This document shows, piece by piece, positions 44,831 to 54,322 of a stretch of DNA of 64,000 nucleotides (the stretch's first letter is position 1; each line of letters begins with the position of its first letter). The DNA comes from Billgrantia pellis (GTDB lineage Bacteria; Pseudomonadota; Gammaproteobacteria; Pseudomonadales; Halomonadaceae), in the NCBI RefSeq assembly GCF_008297955.1, contig NZ_VTPY01000003.1, forward strand, positions 372,001 to 436,000, read 5' to 3'. The notes under the pieces are model-generated. The model worked only from the letters and a program-made list of their open reading frames with translations, was not told the origin of the DNA and did no database searches. The position numbers and the translations under genes were made by a program.

Positions 44831-45232
44831 ATGAAGACCAAACCCGTACTCACCCTGACCGACGTCAACGCCATCCTCGATGCCGCTCAGAAAGAAGCGG
44901 AAGCCAACGGCTGGAACGTGACCATCGCCGTGGCCGACGACGGCGGCCACCTGCTCGGCCTGCGCCGCCTCGACGGCGCCCCGGCCATGACCCCCGACAT
45001 CGCCACCCAGAAGGCCCGCAGCTCGGCGCTCGGCGCTCGCGAAACCCAGGCCTTCGAGGAGATGATCAACGGCGGGCGCAATGCCTTCCTCTCCGCGCCG
45101 ATGCAGGGGCTGCTCTCCGGCGGCGTACCGGTGATGGTCGAGGGCCAGATGGCTGGCACCGTAGGCGTCTCCGGTGTCAAGCCCGACCAGGACGTACAGG
45201 TCGCCAAGGCCGGCATCGCCGCCATCGTCTGA
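44831..45232 (+). CDS. glcG: GlcG family protein (HbpS-like)
   Basis: 133-aa HbpS/GlcG family protein: LTDVNAILDAAQKEAEANGWNVTIAVADDGGHLLGLRRLDGAPAMTPDIATQKARSSALG and SGGVPVMVEGQMAGTVGVSGVKPDQDVQVAKAG. In many proteobacteria it closes the glc operon, but its activity is not settled. GAAGGA precedes ATG 44831. It lies 180 bp after glcF, past a palindrome, and before a terminator. Confidence 0.92.
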   Translation: MKTKPVLTLTDVNAILDAAQKEAEANGWNVTIAVADDGGHLLGLRRLDGAPAMTPDIATQKARSSALGARETQAFEEMINGGRNAFLSAPMQGLLSGGVPVMVEGQMAGTVGVSGVKPDQDVQVAKAGIAAIV

Positions 45233-45248
45233 GGCGAAACCGAAGAGA

Positions 45249-45296
45249 CCGGCCGCGACTCCCTGCCAATACAGGGTGCCGTGGCCGGCCTTTTTC
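45249..45296 (+). terminator. Terminator after glcG
   Basis: Nested stem: CCGGCC (45249-45254) with GGCCGG (45283-45288) and inner CCCTG / CAGGG, followed by TTTTT. It separates glcG from the convergent BCCT gene. Confidence 0.75.
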
Positions 45297-45318
45297 GTGC
45301 GACTTCACTGCGCTCGGT

Positions 45319-46965
45319 TCACGTCCTGCGGCGACGGTGACGCAGCTCGCCATTCAGCGCCTTGACGATCGAGTAGCACATCAACAGCATCACGATGGAA
45401 AACGGAATCGCCGTCGCCGTCACCCCGGCCTGCAGCGCCGCCAACCCGCCGCCGAGCAGCAGCACGACGGCGACAAGCCCCTCCACCGTGGCCCAGAACA
45501 TTCGCTGTGGCCTGGGCGCATCGATCTTGCCACCGGCCGTGATGGTGTCGATCACCAGGGAGCCGGAATCCGACGAGGTAACGAAGAAGACCAGCGCCAG
45601 GACGATGCCGACGGTCGACATCAGCCCCGTGAGCGGCAGCTCATTCAGCATGCCGAACAGCGAGAGCTCGGGGCTGTAGTCATCGATCACATACTCCTTG
45701 ACCAGACTATTGTCGGGGTCGGCGTAGAGCTGCTCGAGCGCGATACCGCCGAAAACGCCCATCCAGATGAAGATGAACAGGCTCGGGATCAACAATACGC
45801 AGAGGACGAATTCCCGAACCGTGCGCCCTCGTGACACCCGGGCGATGAACATGCCGACGAACGGCGCCCAACTGACCCACCAGGCCCAGTAGAACACCGA
45901 CCAGGCTTGACGATAGGCATCGTCGTCACGACCGAAGGGGGCCGACAGCGGGATGAACTCCGTCACGTAGCTCGACAGCCCGGACCAGAACCCCTTCAGG
46001 CCCACCAGGGTCGGGCCCGCAAACAATACGAAGAAGAAGAAACCTACGGCCACGACCATGTTGATCTCGGAAAGCTTCTTCACGCCCCCCTCGAGCCCGC
46101 GCCAGACCGATACCAATGCCACCGCCGTGACCAGCAGAATGACAATGACCTGGAAGACGGTGCTGATGTCGATGCCGAAGACGAAATTCATCCCAGCATT
46201 GGCCTGTTGTGCTCCGAGCCCAAGCGCCGTGGCCAGTCCGAACAGGGTAGAGAACACTGCCAGGATATCGATCACGTGCCCCCACCAACCCCAGACACGC
46301 TCGCCCAGGATAGGGAAGAAAGCCGAACGAATCGAAAACGGCAGGCCCTTGTTATAGGTAAAGAGGGCCAACGCCAACGCCATGACCACATAGACGGCCC
46401 ATCCATGAATGCCCCAATGGAGAAAGGTACCGGCCAGGCCCAGGGCCGTCGCCGCGGGAATGGCTTCGGGATTCAACTGCCCATCGGCCCCGAACGGCGA
46501 AGCCACGCCCAGCGGTAGGGAAACGTTGGCGTGATAGACCGGCTCCAGCACACTGAAGAACAGCAGCCCGATACCGATGCCGGCAGTGAATAGCATGGCA
46601 AACCAAGACAGATAGCCATGCTCCGGTCGAGCATCGGGCCCCCCCAACCTGATCGAGCCATAGGGCAGGACGACGAGTGCGATACAAAAGAGGATGAAGA
46701 AATCCACCAAGAGCATGAAATAGCCATCCAGCGTCCCGGTAGCGAAGCTGACGACGGCCTGGAAGACGCTTTCCGCCCTCTCCGGAAAAAGGAGAGTGAG
46801 GACGATGAAAACCACCGAAGCGATTGCCGATACGACGAAGACCCGATTGTGGATATCGAAACCGATGGGCCCCAGCCGCCCTTCGATATTGTCCTGACCA
46901 ACGACGTAATCCGTCTGCATGTCGCTGATCGCATGATGGGGCTCCGGGCCACCCGGGTTATTCAT
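45319..46965 (-). CDS. BCCT family betaine/choline/carnitine transporter
   Basis: Sodium- or proton-coupled importer of quaternary ammonium osmolytes. 548 aa with about 12 helices. The Trp-rich helix is VFYWAWWVSWAPFVGMFIARVSRGRTVREF, and FVTSSDSGSLVIDTITAGG is also diagnostic. It lacks the long cytoplasmic C-terminal domain of the second BCCT (betT). A hydrophilic N-terminus of about 45 residues precedes the first helix. AAGG before ATG 46965. The 274-bp gap upstream (46966-47239) shows no gene or motif I can support. Confidence 0.92.
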   Translation of the reverse strand: MNNPGGPEPHHAISDMQTDYVVGQDNIEGRLGPIGFDIHNRVFVVSAIASVVFIVLTLLFPERAESVFQAVVSFATGTLDGYFMLLVDFFILFCIALVVLPYGSIRLGGPDARPEHGYLSWFAMLFTAGIGIGLLFFSVLEPVYHANVSLPLGVASPFGADGQLNPEAIPAATALGLAGTFLHWGIHGWAVYVVMALALALFTYNKGLPFSIRSAFFPILGERVWGWWGHVIDILAVFSTLFGLATALGLGAQQANAGMNFVFGIDISTVFQVIVILLVTAVALVSVWRGLEGGVKKLSEINMVVAVGFFFFVLFAGPTLVGLKGFWSGLSSYVTEFIPLSAPFGRDDDAYRQAWSVFYWAWWVSWAPFVGMFIARVSRGRTVREFVLCVLLIPSLFIFIWMGVFGGIALEQLYADPDNSLVKEYVIDDYSPELSLFGMLNELPLTGLMSTVGIVLALVFFVTSSDSGSLVIDTITAGGKIDAPRPQRMFWATVEGLVAVVLLLGGGLAALQAGVTATAIPFSIVMLLMCYSIVKALNGELRHRRRRT

Positions 46966-47239
46966 AGACTGCACCTTTCCTAATATAAAGAGCAACTTAG
47001 CTTTTTCAGCCTACAAGAGCCCAAGCACGTATTCCATGGTGTTCCGTCCGCTTACGCTGCGCGTGCTGCGTTTCGGTCTGCAACGCCAGGGCCATCTATA
47101 CTGACAGCGCCAGACCGTTGCTCTGCGCGTCCTGCCCGTTCACGGCGTGCAGACAATGGCAAGGCACCTGATTCGCGCAATCATCAGGGCCGGCCCGGGA
47201 GAGCGCAGACGGGGCTGTGGCCCATGGAGGAAACCCGAT

Positions 47240-47491
47240 ATGATCAAGAAACTCTTGGCCACACTGGTGCTGATGGCCTTCATTGCGCCCGCCTGGGCGC
47301 ATATGTGTCCCTCACTGATGTCCGATATCGACGAGGCACTGGAGGACGAGGAGAAAGTATCCCAACTCAGCGAAGACGAACTCTCACGCGTACGCGACCT
47401 GCGCGAGGAGGGAGAGCAATATCACAACGACGGCGATCACGACCAGTCGGTAGAGGCCTTGAACGAGGCCAAGGAGATTCTCGGCGTCTAG
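47240..47491 (+). CDS. Small secreted protein of unknown function
   Basis: 83-aa protein with a clear signal peptide (MIKKLLATLVLMAFIAPAWA, cleavage after AWA) and a mature part of about 63 highly acidic residues, HMCPSLMSDIDEALEDEEK..., with one cysteine. The C-terminal half (LSRVRDLREEGEQYHNDGDHDQSVEALNEAKEIL) resembles a single TPR-like helix pair. GGAGG before the ATG supports expression. Family not recognised; acidity fits a periplasmic protein of a halophile. Confidence 0.75.
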   Translation: MIKKLLATLVLMAFIAPAWAHMCPSLMSDIDEALEDEEKVSQLSEDELSRVRDLREEGEQYHNDGDHDQSVEALNEAKEILGV

Positions 47492-47496
47492 CGCTT

Positions 47497-47527
47497 ATGC
47501 CGGGCGCACGTTCACTGCGCCCGGCAT
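47497..47527. terminator. Convergent hairpin between small secreted protein and LysR gene
   Basis: Perfect 12-bp stem ATGCCGGGCGCA / TGCGCCCGGCAT with loop CGTTCAC. No T-run follows on the + strand. Confidence 0.6.
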
Positions 47528-47546
47528 GACCCTCTGGTCATCGTTT

Positions 47547-48464
47547 TCAGGCATCCCGTTCCTGGAATGAACATTCCAGGACCCACTCCTGCAGTGCCCG
47601 CTTGGCCTCGCCGGGAGAGTCCGGTCGTGCATCGACCAACCCATAGCCCCGCGGCGAGCGGAGTCGCAGGTCTTGCAGGCCGACCAACATCCCCTTCTCC
47701 AGCATGTCATCGACCAGGCCTTGCCACCCCATTCCGATGCCCTGCCCGGCAATCGCCGCCTGGATCAGCAGGGTGTAATTGTTGAACGTCAGCTCCGACG
47801 ATTCGAGGTGGGTCATACCACCCAACTGCTCGAAGTAGCTCGGCCAGTCCAACCAACGCAGCCCCTGCTCGGCAGTGAGCGTTAAAAGCGGCGCCTTGCT
47901 GAGTGCCTCGAGATCCGGGATCGGCCCGTGCTGCTGCAGAAAACCCGGGCTGCACACAGGGAAGACATCTTCGCAGAACAGCAGCGGAACGCCGCTGGCA
48001 AGCATTCGCTCATCGCAGAAAACGATCGCCACGTCGACCTCCTGGGCCCGCCAGTCGAGTACGCCCTGGTTGGTAACGATGCGCACGTCGATATGCGGAT
48101 GGCGTTCCCGAAAGCGCGGCAGCCGCGGCATCAACCAATAAGCCGCGAACGAGAAGTCGGTCAGGATGTTCACGTGCGGATGGCGGAGTTTGTGCTGAAG
48201 TCGATCGATCGTGCGGTCGATGGTTGCAAAGCCCTCCTGCACGCTGACGAACAGGGCATGCCCCGCCTCGGTCAATTTCACCCCGCGATAGATGCGCTCG
48301 AATAACGGCAGGCCAAGTTGTTCTTCCAGGGCACGAATCTGTTGGCTGACGGCCGACTGGGTCGAGCGCAGCTCGCGTGCCGCAGCGGTGAAGCTAAGAT
48401 GCCGTGCCGCCGTTTCGAAGACTCGCAGGCCATTGGGCGACGCCGTTTTAGCTATCCACGACAT
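47547..48464 (-). CDS. betR: LysR regulator of choline-O-sulfate use
   Basis: 305-aa LysR protein with an N-terminal helix-turn-helix (NGLRVFETAARHLSFTAAARELRSTQSAVSQQIRALEEQLGLPLFERIYRGVKLTEAG) and a periplasmic-binding-like effector domain. Divergent placement next to betC matches the known choline-sulfate LysR subfamily. The start at 48464 is chosen because the conserved HTH follows at once; its ribosome site is weak. TTAGC repeats in the 135-bp gap are likely targets. The exact symbol is inferred from context. Confidence 0.84.
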   Translation of the reverse strand: MSWIAKTASPNGLRVFETAARHLSFTAAARELRSTQSAVSQQIRALEEQLGLPLFERIYRGVKLTEAGHALFVSVQEGFATIDRTIDRLQHKLRHPHVNILTDFSFAAYWLMPRLPRFRERHPHIDVRIVTNQGVLDWRAQEVDVAIVFCDERMLASGVPLLFCEDVFPVCSPGFLQQHGPIPDLEALSKAPLLTLTAEQGLRWLDWPSYFEQLGGMTHLESSELTFNNYTLLIQAAIAGQGIGMGWQGLVDDMLEKGMLVGLQDLRLRSPRGYGLVDARPDSPGEAKRALQEWVLECSFQERDA

Positions 48465-48467
48465 TAG

Positions 48468-48477
48468 ATTAGCTAAT
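48468..48477. promoter_or_regulatory. ATTAGCTAAT palindrome in betR-betC gap
   Basis: Perfect 10-bp palindrome four bases upstream of the LysR start, with further TTAGC half-motifs near 48448, 48491 and 48514. Candidate LysR site for repression of its own gene and activation of betC. Confidence 0.5.
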
Positions 48478-48599
48478 GCCTCCCATAAAAATTTAGCGTG
48501 TTTACAGGCCTTGAGATTAGCAGAGAGACTGTTGCCACAGCCAGCAAAGACTGGCGCCGAGTGCTCACCATAGCCCTCCATGACCGACAAGAGACTCCC

Positions 48600-50126
48600 A
48601 TGACGCACAAGCAACCCAACCTCTTATTTCTCATGGCCGACCAGATGACCGCGTCGGCTCTGCCCTTCTACGGCCACCCGCTGGTCAAGACACCGAACCT
48701 GTCGCGCCTGGCCGCCGAGGGCGTCGTCTTCGATTCCGCCTACTGCAACAGCCCACTGTGCGCACCGTCGCGCTTCACGCTGATGGCCGGCCAGCTGCCG
48801 TCGCGCATCGGTGGCTACGACAATGCCGCCGACTTTCCTGCCGACACCCCCACCTTTGCCCACTACCTGCGCGACGCCGGCTACACCACCGCGCTATCCG
48901 GCAAGATGCACTTCTGCGGCCCGGACCAGCTTCACGGTTTCGAGGAGCGCCTGACCACCGACATCTACCCGGCGGACTTCGGCTGGTTCGTCGACTGGGA
49001 GAATTTCGATGAGCGGCCGAGCTATTACCACAACATGTCCTCGGTGACTCAGGCCGGCCCCTGCGTGCGCTCCAACCAGCTCGACTTCGACGATGAGGTC
49101 ACCTTCCGCGCCAAGCGTTTCCTCTACGACTATGTTCGTAATGGCGAGCAGCGTCCTTTCTGCCTGACCGTGTCGTTGACCCATCCGCACGACCCCTACA
49201 CCATTCCGCAGGAGTACTGGGACCGTTACGACCACGACGACATCGACATGCCTCGCGTGCCCTACTCGCGCGAGCTGATGGACCCGCATTCGAAACGCCT
49301 GCGCCATGTCTATCAGCTCGACGAGGACACCCTCAGCGACGCGCAGATCCGCAACGCGCGTCACGCCTATTACGGGGCGATCAGCTATGTCGACGACCAG
49401 ATCGGCGCCGTGTTGAAGACGCTGAAAGAGACCGGGCTCGACGATAACACCATCATTGTCTTTTCCGGCGACCACGGTGACATGCTCGGCGAGCGCGGCC
49501 TCTGGTACAAGATGAGCTGGTTCGAGGACTCGGCCCGGGTACCGATGATCGTTCACGCGCCTGACCGCTTCGCCCCGCGCCGCGTGCGCGAGTCGGTATC
49601 GACCATGGACCTGCTGCCGACCTTTACCGAACTCGCCCACGACGGTATCGCGCCGGAATACGCCGTCCCCGTCGACGGTCGCAGCCTGCTGCCGCACCTG
49701 ACCGGCAGCGGCGGGCACGACGAAGTGATCGGCGAATACCTTGGCGAAGGTGCCATCGCACCGCTGCTGATGATCCGCCGCGGGCGCTACAAGTTCGTTC
49801 ACAGCACGCCAGACCCCGACCAGCTGTTCGACCTCGAGGCCGATCCGCTGGAACTCCATAACCTGGCGCAGGATCCCGCGCACCTGGATCTATGCAAGGA
49901 GTTCCGCAACGAGGTCGCCCGCCGCTGGGACTATGCGCGGCTGCACGATGAAGTGATCGCCAGTCAGCGGCGCCGCAAGCTGGTCTCGCGAGCGCTCATG
50001 AAAGGCAAAGTCACGCCCTGGGATCATCAGCCGATGTTCGATGCCAGCACCCAGTACATGCGCAACACCATTGACCTGGACGATCTCGAGCGGCGCGCGC
50101 GCTTTCCGGCGGCCTCCGTCGAATAG
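48600..50126 (+). CDS. betC: Choline sulfatase BetC
   Basis: Hydrolyses choline-O-sulfate to choline and sulfate. 508 aa, type I sulfatase: NLLFLMADQMTASALPFYGHP with metal ligands, and Cys54 in SPLCAPSRFTLMAG, the CxPSR site converted to formylglycine. Further blocks are LSGKMHFCGPDQLHGFEERL and FSGDHGDMLGERGLWYKM; the C-terminus WDHQPMFDASTQYMRN is the choline-sulfatase type. No signal peptide, so cytoplasmic. Followed after 2 bp by a SulP transporter. Confidence 0.96.
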   Translation: MTHKQPNLLFLMADQMTASALPFYGHPLVKTPNLSRLAAEGVVFDSAYCNSPLCAPSRFTLMAGQLPSRIGGYDNAADFPADTPTFAHYLRDAGYTTALSGKMHFCGPDQLHGFEERLTTDIYPADFGWFVDWENFDERPSYYHNMSSVTQAGPCVRSNQLDFDDEVTFRAKRFLYDYVRNGEQRPFCLTVSLTHPHDPYTIPQEYWDRYDHDDIDMPRVPYSRELMDPHSKRLRHVYQLDEDTLSDAQIRNARHAYYGAISYVDDQIGAVLKTLKETGLDDNTIIVFSGDHGDMLGERGLWYKMSWFEDSARVPMIVHAPDRFAPRRVRESVSTMDLLPTFTELAHDGIAPEYAVPVDGRSLLPHLTGSGGHDEVIGEYLGEGAIAPLLMIRRGRYKFVHSTPDPDQLFDLEADPLELHNLAQDPAHLDLCKEFRNEVARRWDYARLHDEVIASQRRRKLVSRALMKGKVTPWDHQPMFDASTQYMRNTIDLDDLERRARFPAASVE

Positions 50127-50128
50127 TC

Positions 50129-51784
50129 ATGAGGGAAACCGCAACCGATGATCGCCGGCAACCGGCCAGGCTCAAACGCTGGTTGCCGTTTCTCGGCTGG
50201 CTCCCGCAGCAGACGGCGCGCTCGCTGCGTGCCGATGCCATCGCCGGATTGACCGGTGCCGTACTGGTCGTGCCTCAGGGGGTGGCCTATGCCCTGCTGG
50301 CCGGGCTACCTCCGGAGTATGGCTTGTACACCGCCATCGTCCCGGTCATTTTGGCGGCCCTGTTCGGTTCCTCGCGGTGGATGGTCAGCGGGCCGACGGC
50401 GGCCCTGTCGATCGCGCTGTTTGCCACGTTGCGACCCTTCGCCGAGACTGGGAGCGACGAGTTCATTACCCTGGTGCTGACCCTGACCTTCCTGACCGGC
50501 GCCTTCCAGCTGTTGTTGGGCCTGGCGCGGCTGGGCGTGCTGGTCGATCTCGTCTCGCATTCGGTGGTGACAGGGTTCACTGCCGGTGCGGCACTGATCA
50601 TCGCCACCAGCCAACTCCCCTATGCGCTGGGGCTGGTCCCGATGGCGAGCAGCGGCTTTCTCGACGTCTGGCCCCAACTGTTCGCCCGGATTGGCGACAT
50701 CCGCCCCGATGTCGTCCTGATCGCCGGCTTCACGCTCACCCTCTCCCTGGCGATCCAGCGCTGGCTGCCACGCTGGCCGGGCATGCTGCTGTCGCTCGTG
50801 GCGGCGTCGCTGCTGGCGGCCTGGCTCGACCCGGCACATACCGAGATCCTGCGCATCGCCGAGGTGCCGGCAGGTCTGCCACCGCTCACGGCGCCGGAGC
50901 TCACGCTCGACACCCTGCGCATGCTGACGCCCGGGGCCATCGCCCTGGGCTTGCTGGGCCTGGTCGAGGCCGCCGCCATCGCCCGAGCCTTCGCCGCTCG
51001 CTCGGGCGAACGACTGGACAGCAATCAGGAATTCATTGGCCAGGGGCTATCCAATATGGGCGGTGCCTTCTTCTCCGCCTACGTCTCGTCGGGCTCGTTC
51101 ACCCGCTCGGGACTCAACGCCAGCGCCGGGGCCCGCTCACCGCTGGCGGCAGTACTGGCGGCGCTGTTCCTGATACCGATGGTGCTGGTCGCCGCTCCCC
51201 TGCTGCACCATGTGCCGATGTCGGCCATGGCCGGTCTGCTGCTGCTGGTTGCCGCCAAGCTGATCGATTGGCATAGCATTCGCGAGACACTCGCCATCAG
51301 CCGTTCGGAAACGGCGATCCTGCTGATCACCTTTTTCAGCACCCTGCTGCTGGCCCTGGAGTTCGCCATCTACTTCGGCGTGCTGGCCTCGCTGGCCGTC
51401 TACCTGCGTCGAACCACCCGTCCGCCGGTGGTCGTCTGTGCGCTATCCCAAGCCCCCTCGGAGATTCAGCAGGCCTTGAAGGCGCCATGCTGCACCGTCG
51501 TTCGGATCGACGGATCGCTGTTCTTCGGCGCCTGCGAGTCGGTCGCCCGGCAACTCGACTCTCACGACCGACCGAATCTGGTCGTACTGGCGGCGGGCAT
51601 CAACTTCGTCGACCTGAGCGGCATCCACCTGCTCCAGCGCCAGGCACGTCGTTGTCAGGCGCGGGGCGGAAGGTTGTACCTGGTCTGGACCAAGCCCGAC
51701 GTCATGGCCCGCTTGCAACGAGCCGGCCTCGTCGATCACGACAACGACCGGGCTCACAACAAGCCAATGGCAATAACAATATGA
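50129..51784 (+). CDS. SulP family anion transporter with STAS domain
   Basis: 551 aa. The membrane part (about residues 35-430) has the SulP signatures DAIAGLTGAVLVVPQGVAYALLAGLPPEYGLYTAIVP and GPTAALSIALF. The C-terminal STAS domain (about 450-540) contains INFVDLSGIHLLQRQAR with the conserved serine. It lies 2 bp after betC and 10 bp before betT, so the three are one operon. Likely handles the sulfate released by BetC, or imports choline-O-sulfate; direction not determinable. Confidence 0.9.
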   Translation: MRETATDDRRQPARLKRWLPFLGWLPQQTARSLRADAIAGLTGAVLVVPQGVAYALLAGLPPEYGLYTAIVPVILAALFGSSRWMVSGPTAALSIALFATLRPFAETGSDEFITLVLTLTFLTGAFQLLLGLARLGVLVDLVSHSVVTGFTAGAALIIATSQLPYALGLVPMASSGFLDVWPQLFARIGDIRPDVVLIAGFTLTLSLAIQRWLPRWPGMLLSLVAASLLAAWLDPAHTEILRIAEVPAGLPPLTAPELTLDTLRMLTPGAIALGLLGLVEAAAIARAFAARSGERLDSNQEFIGQGLSNMGGAFFSAYVSSGSFTRSGLNASAGARSPLAAVLAALFLIPMVLVAAPLLHHVPMSAMAGLLLLVAAKLIDWHSIRETLAISRSETAILLITFFSTLLLALEFAIYFGVLASLAVYLRRTTRPPVVVCALSQAPSEIQQALKAPCCTVVRIDGSLFFGACESVARQLDSHDRPNLVVLAAGINFVDLSGIHLLQRQARRCQARGGRLYLVWTKPDVMARLQRAGLVDHDNDRAHNKPMAITI

Positions 51785-51794
51785 GAGGCATCCC

Positions 51795-53855
51795 ATGACA
51801 CACCTACACTCTGACGCCGAGTCGAGCAATCGACTCAACGCCGCCGTCTTCCATGGCTCGGTAGCCGGCATCCTGCTTTTCCTGATCTATGCCATCGCCT
51901 TCACCGATCACGCGACGGCATTCTTCAATGCCGGACTGGACTGGATCGGTACCACCTTCGGCTGGTACTACATGCTGGCGGTCATCGCCTATCTGGTCTT
52001 CGTGGCCATGGTCGGCTTCTCGCGATTCGGCAAGATCCGCCTGGGTCCCGATCACTCGCGACCGGAATTCTCGTTGCTGTCGTGGTCGGCCATGCTTTTC
52101 GCCGCCGGGCTCGGTGGCGCCATCTTGTTCTTTGTCGTCTCCGAGCCGCTGACTCACTACCTGAATCCGCCTCTCGGCGAAGGCGCCACCGCCGAAGCCC
52201 AGCGCGGAGCCATTGTGCAGACTTTCATGCATTGGGGCGTTTCGGGATGGGGGCTGTACGTATTGATGGGCATGGCCCTGGCCTATTTCAGCTATCGCCA
52301 TCGGCTGCCCCTGGCGATTCGCTCGACGCTCTATCCGCTGCTGGGTAAACGTATCTATGGCCCCATTGGCGATGCCGTAGACATCACCGCCGTGCTGGCT
52401 ACCGTGTTCGGTATCGCCACCGCGCTGGGCATCGGCGTGATGCAGATGAACTACGGCCTGACCTACCTGTTCGGCATACCCGAGGGGCTCCCCGCCCAGG
52501 TCATGCTGATCCTGCTGGTGGTCACCCTGGCCACCCTGTCGGTGGTGAGCGGCGTCAAGCGCGGCATCCGCCGGCTATCGGAACTCAACCTGCTGCTGAT
52601 CGCCGGCCTCGTGCTGTTCGTGCTGCTCCAGGGCGACACCCTCGGGTTGCTCAACATGCTGGTCATGAACACCGGCGACTACCTGGTGGCGCTGACCGGC
52701 AAGAGCTTCGACACCTATGCCTACGCGCCCGAGGCGCAGGGCTGGTTCAACGGCTGGACAGTGTTCTTCTGGGGCTGGTGGATCGCCTGGGCACCCTTCG
52801 TCGGCCTGTTCCTGGCCCGCATCTCCCGTGGCCGTACCATCCGCGAATTCGTCGCCGGCGCCCTGTTCATCCCGCTGATCTTCGTGATGGTGATGATGTC
52901 GGTCTTCGGCAATAGCGGTATCGACATGGTCGACCAAGGATTGGTGGTACTCGGCGAACAAGCCGTGAACCAGCCACCGGCCACCATCTATACCTTCCTC
53001 GAGCAGCTGCCCCTGGTCGGTGTCACCGCTACCGTCGTGCTGGTGCTGAGCATCGTCTTCTTCGTCACTTCGGCCGATTCGGGCGCCTTGGTACTGTCCA
53101 ACTTCACCTACGTGCTGCGCGATGTGAACCACGACGCCCCCGCCCGGCTACGGATTTTCTGGTCGGCCATCATCGGCCTGATCACCCTGGCGCTTCTGAT
53201 GGCCGGTGGTTTGCGTACCCTGCAGAGTGCCGTGGTGATTACCGCTCTACCGTTCTCAGCCATCATCTTCCTGACCATGATCGGCATGTACCGCTCGCTG
53301 AAGGTCGAGACCGGCAAGGCCGATGCCCGCCATCAAGTGGTGGCCAGTGCCTCCGCCATCAGTGACTGGCGTGAGCGCCTCGATCGAACCCTCGATGCCA
53401 CCACGCAGAACGGCGCGGAAGCCACGCTGCGCCATGCCATTCGCCCGGCGCTGACCGAACTGGCCGAGGAGCTGACCCGTCGAGGCCAACAGGCCACCGT
53501 TACCGAGCAGCAAGTGCACGGCACCCAACTGCTCTGCCCCACCTTGCAGGTCGACTTCGACGGCGCTCCCAGCTTCATCTACGGGATACGTCCACAGCGC
53601 TTGCAGCCGCCGAGCTTCCTGCCCGCCGATGACGACTACTACCTGCGCCTCGACGTTCATCTCGCCGAGGGCGGTCTAGGTCAGGACCTCAACGGCTACA
53701 CGCGCATCCAGGTCATGCATGACGTGCTCAATGAGTACCAACGCCACCTGCGCTTCCTGGCCCACGCCAGCGAGCAAGGGTACCTGGAAACCATTCCCAA
53801 CCAGCCCACGGGAGGGGATAACGTCCCACAAGCCGAAGCCGAACCCGCGCCCTAA
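51795..53855 (+). CDS. betT: Choline BCCT transporter BetT
   Basis: 686 aa: a BCCT core of about 510 residues (LSWSAMLFAAGLGGAILFFVVSEPLTHYLNPP, VFFWGWWIAWAPFVGLFLARISRGRTIREF, FVTSADSGALVLSNFTYVL) plus a C-terminal cytoplasmic domain of about 170 residues, the BetT layout in which the tail senses osmotic stress. Preceded by GAGAGG. It supplies choline to the pathway fed by BetC; betA/betB are not in the window. Confidence 0.93.
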   Translation: MTHLHSDAESSNRLNAAVFHGSVAGILLFLIYAIAFTDHATAFFNAGLDWIGTTFGWYYMLAVIAYLVFVAMVGFSRFGKIRLGPDHSRPEFSLLSWSAMLFAAGLGGAILFFVVSEPLTHYLNPPLGEGATAEAQRGAIVQTFMHWGVSGWGLYVLMGMALAYFSYRHRLPLAIRSTLYPLLGKRIYGPIGDAVDITAVLATVFGIATALGIGVMQMNYGLTYLFGIPEGLPAQVMLILLVVTLATLSVVSGVKRGIRRLSELNLLLIAGLVLFVLLQGDTLGLLNMLVMNTGDYLVALTGKSFDTYAYAPEAQGWFNGWTVFFWGWWIAWAPFVGLFLARISRGRTIREFVAGALFIPLIFVMVMMSVFGNSGIDMVDQGLVVLGEQAVNQPPATIYTFLEQLPLVGVTATVVLVLSIVFFVTSADSGALVLSNFTYVLRDVNHDAPARLRIFWSAIIGLITLALLMAGGLRTLQSAVVITALPFSAIIFLTMIGMYRSLKVETGKADARHQVVASASAISDWRERLDRTLDATTQNGAEATLRHAIRPALTELAEELTRRGQQATVTEQQVHGTQLLCPTLQVDFDGAPSFIYGIRPQRLQPPSFLPADDDYYLRLDVHLAEGGLGQDLNGYTRIQVMHDVLNEYQRHLRFLAHASEQGYLETIPNQPTGGDNVPQAEAEPAP

Positions 53856-53887
53856 CCGATCCGTTCGCGGTAACGCCTGAACCAACA

Positions 53888-53915
53888 GAGCCCCACCAAG
53901 GTGGGGCTCGTCTTA
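53888..53915 (+). terminator. Terminator after betT
   Basis: Perfect 10-bp stem GAGCCCCACC / GGTGGGGCTC closed by a two-base AA turn, then GTCTTATT. Confidence 0.78.
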
Positions 53916-54025
53916 TTGCAAAGGTCCCGCCGGTTGACCAGGCCCCGCCTGTTGGCAAGGTCCTACCAGATACTCCAAACTGAAAGGTCAGAGAGTCGGC
54001 ACGCGAAGCGCCGAAGGAGGCAAAC

Positions 54026-54292
54026 ATGGCGGGTGGCTGGTCGCGAGACGGAGCGGTACAAGAGCAGATCGACAGCACCATAGAGGATGCGTTGCAGCGA
54101 GCGCGCAGCGAGCTGCCCCGGGGCATGAGCCTGACGCACTGCGAGGAGTGTGAAGAGCCGGTTCCCCAGGCTCGCCGCGAGGCCATGCCCGGCGTACGCC
54201 TGTGCATCGCCTGCCAGAACGAGCGCGACAAGCGGCGTACGGTCTACAGCGGCTACAACCGACGCGGCAGCAAGGACAGTCAACTGCGCTGA
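54026..54292 (+). CDS. DksA/TraR C4-type zinc-finger protein (YbiI-like)
   Basis: 88-aa protein with a short N-terminal helix and a four-cysteine zinc finger, Cys39-x2-Cys42 (HCEECEEPVPQARR) and Cys60-x2-Cys63 (LCIACQNERDKR). It lacks the long coiled coil of DksA and matches the small YbiI-type relatives in length. AAGGAGG before the ATG. Function in transcription control is assumed from the family only. Confidence 0.88.
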   Translation: MAGGWSRDGAVQEQIDSTIEDALQRARSELPRGMSLTHCEECEEPVPQARREAMPGVRLCIACQNERDKRRTVYSGYNRRGSKDSQLR

Positions 54293-54322
54293 CGGCCTGC
54301 CGGAATGCACTGCCGCCTTAGG

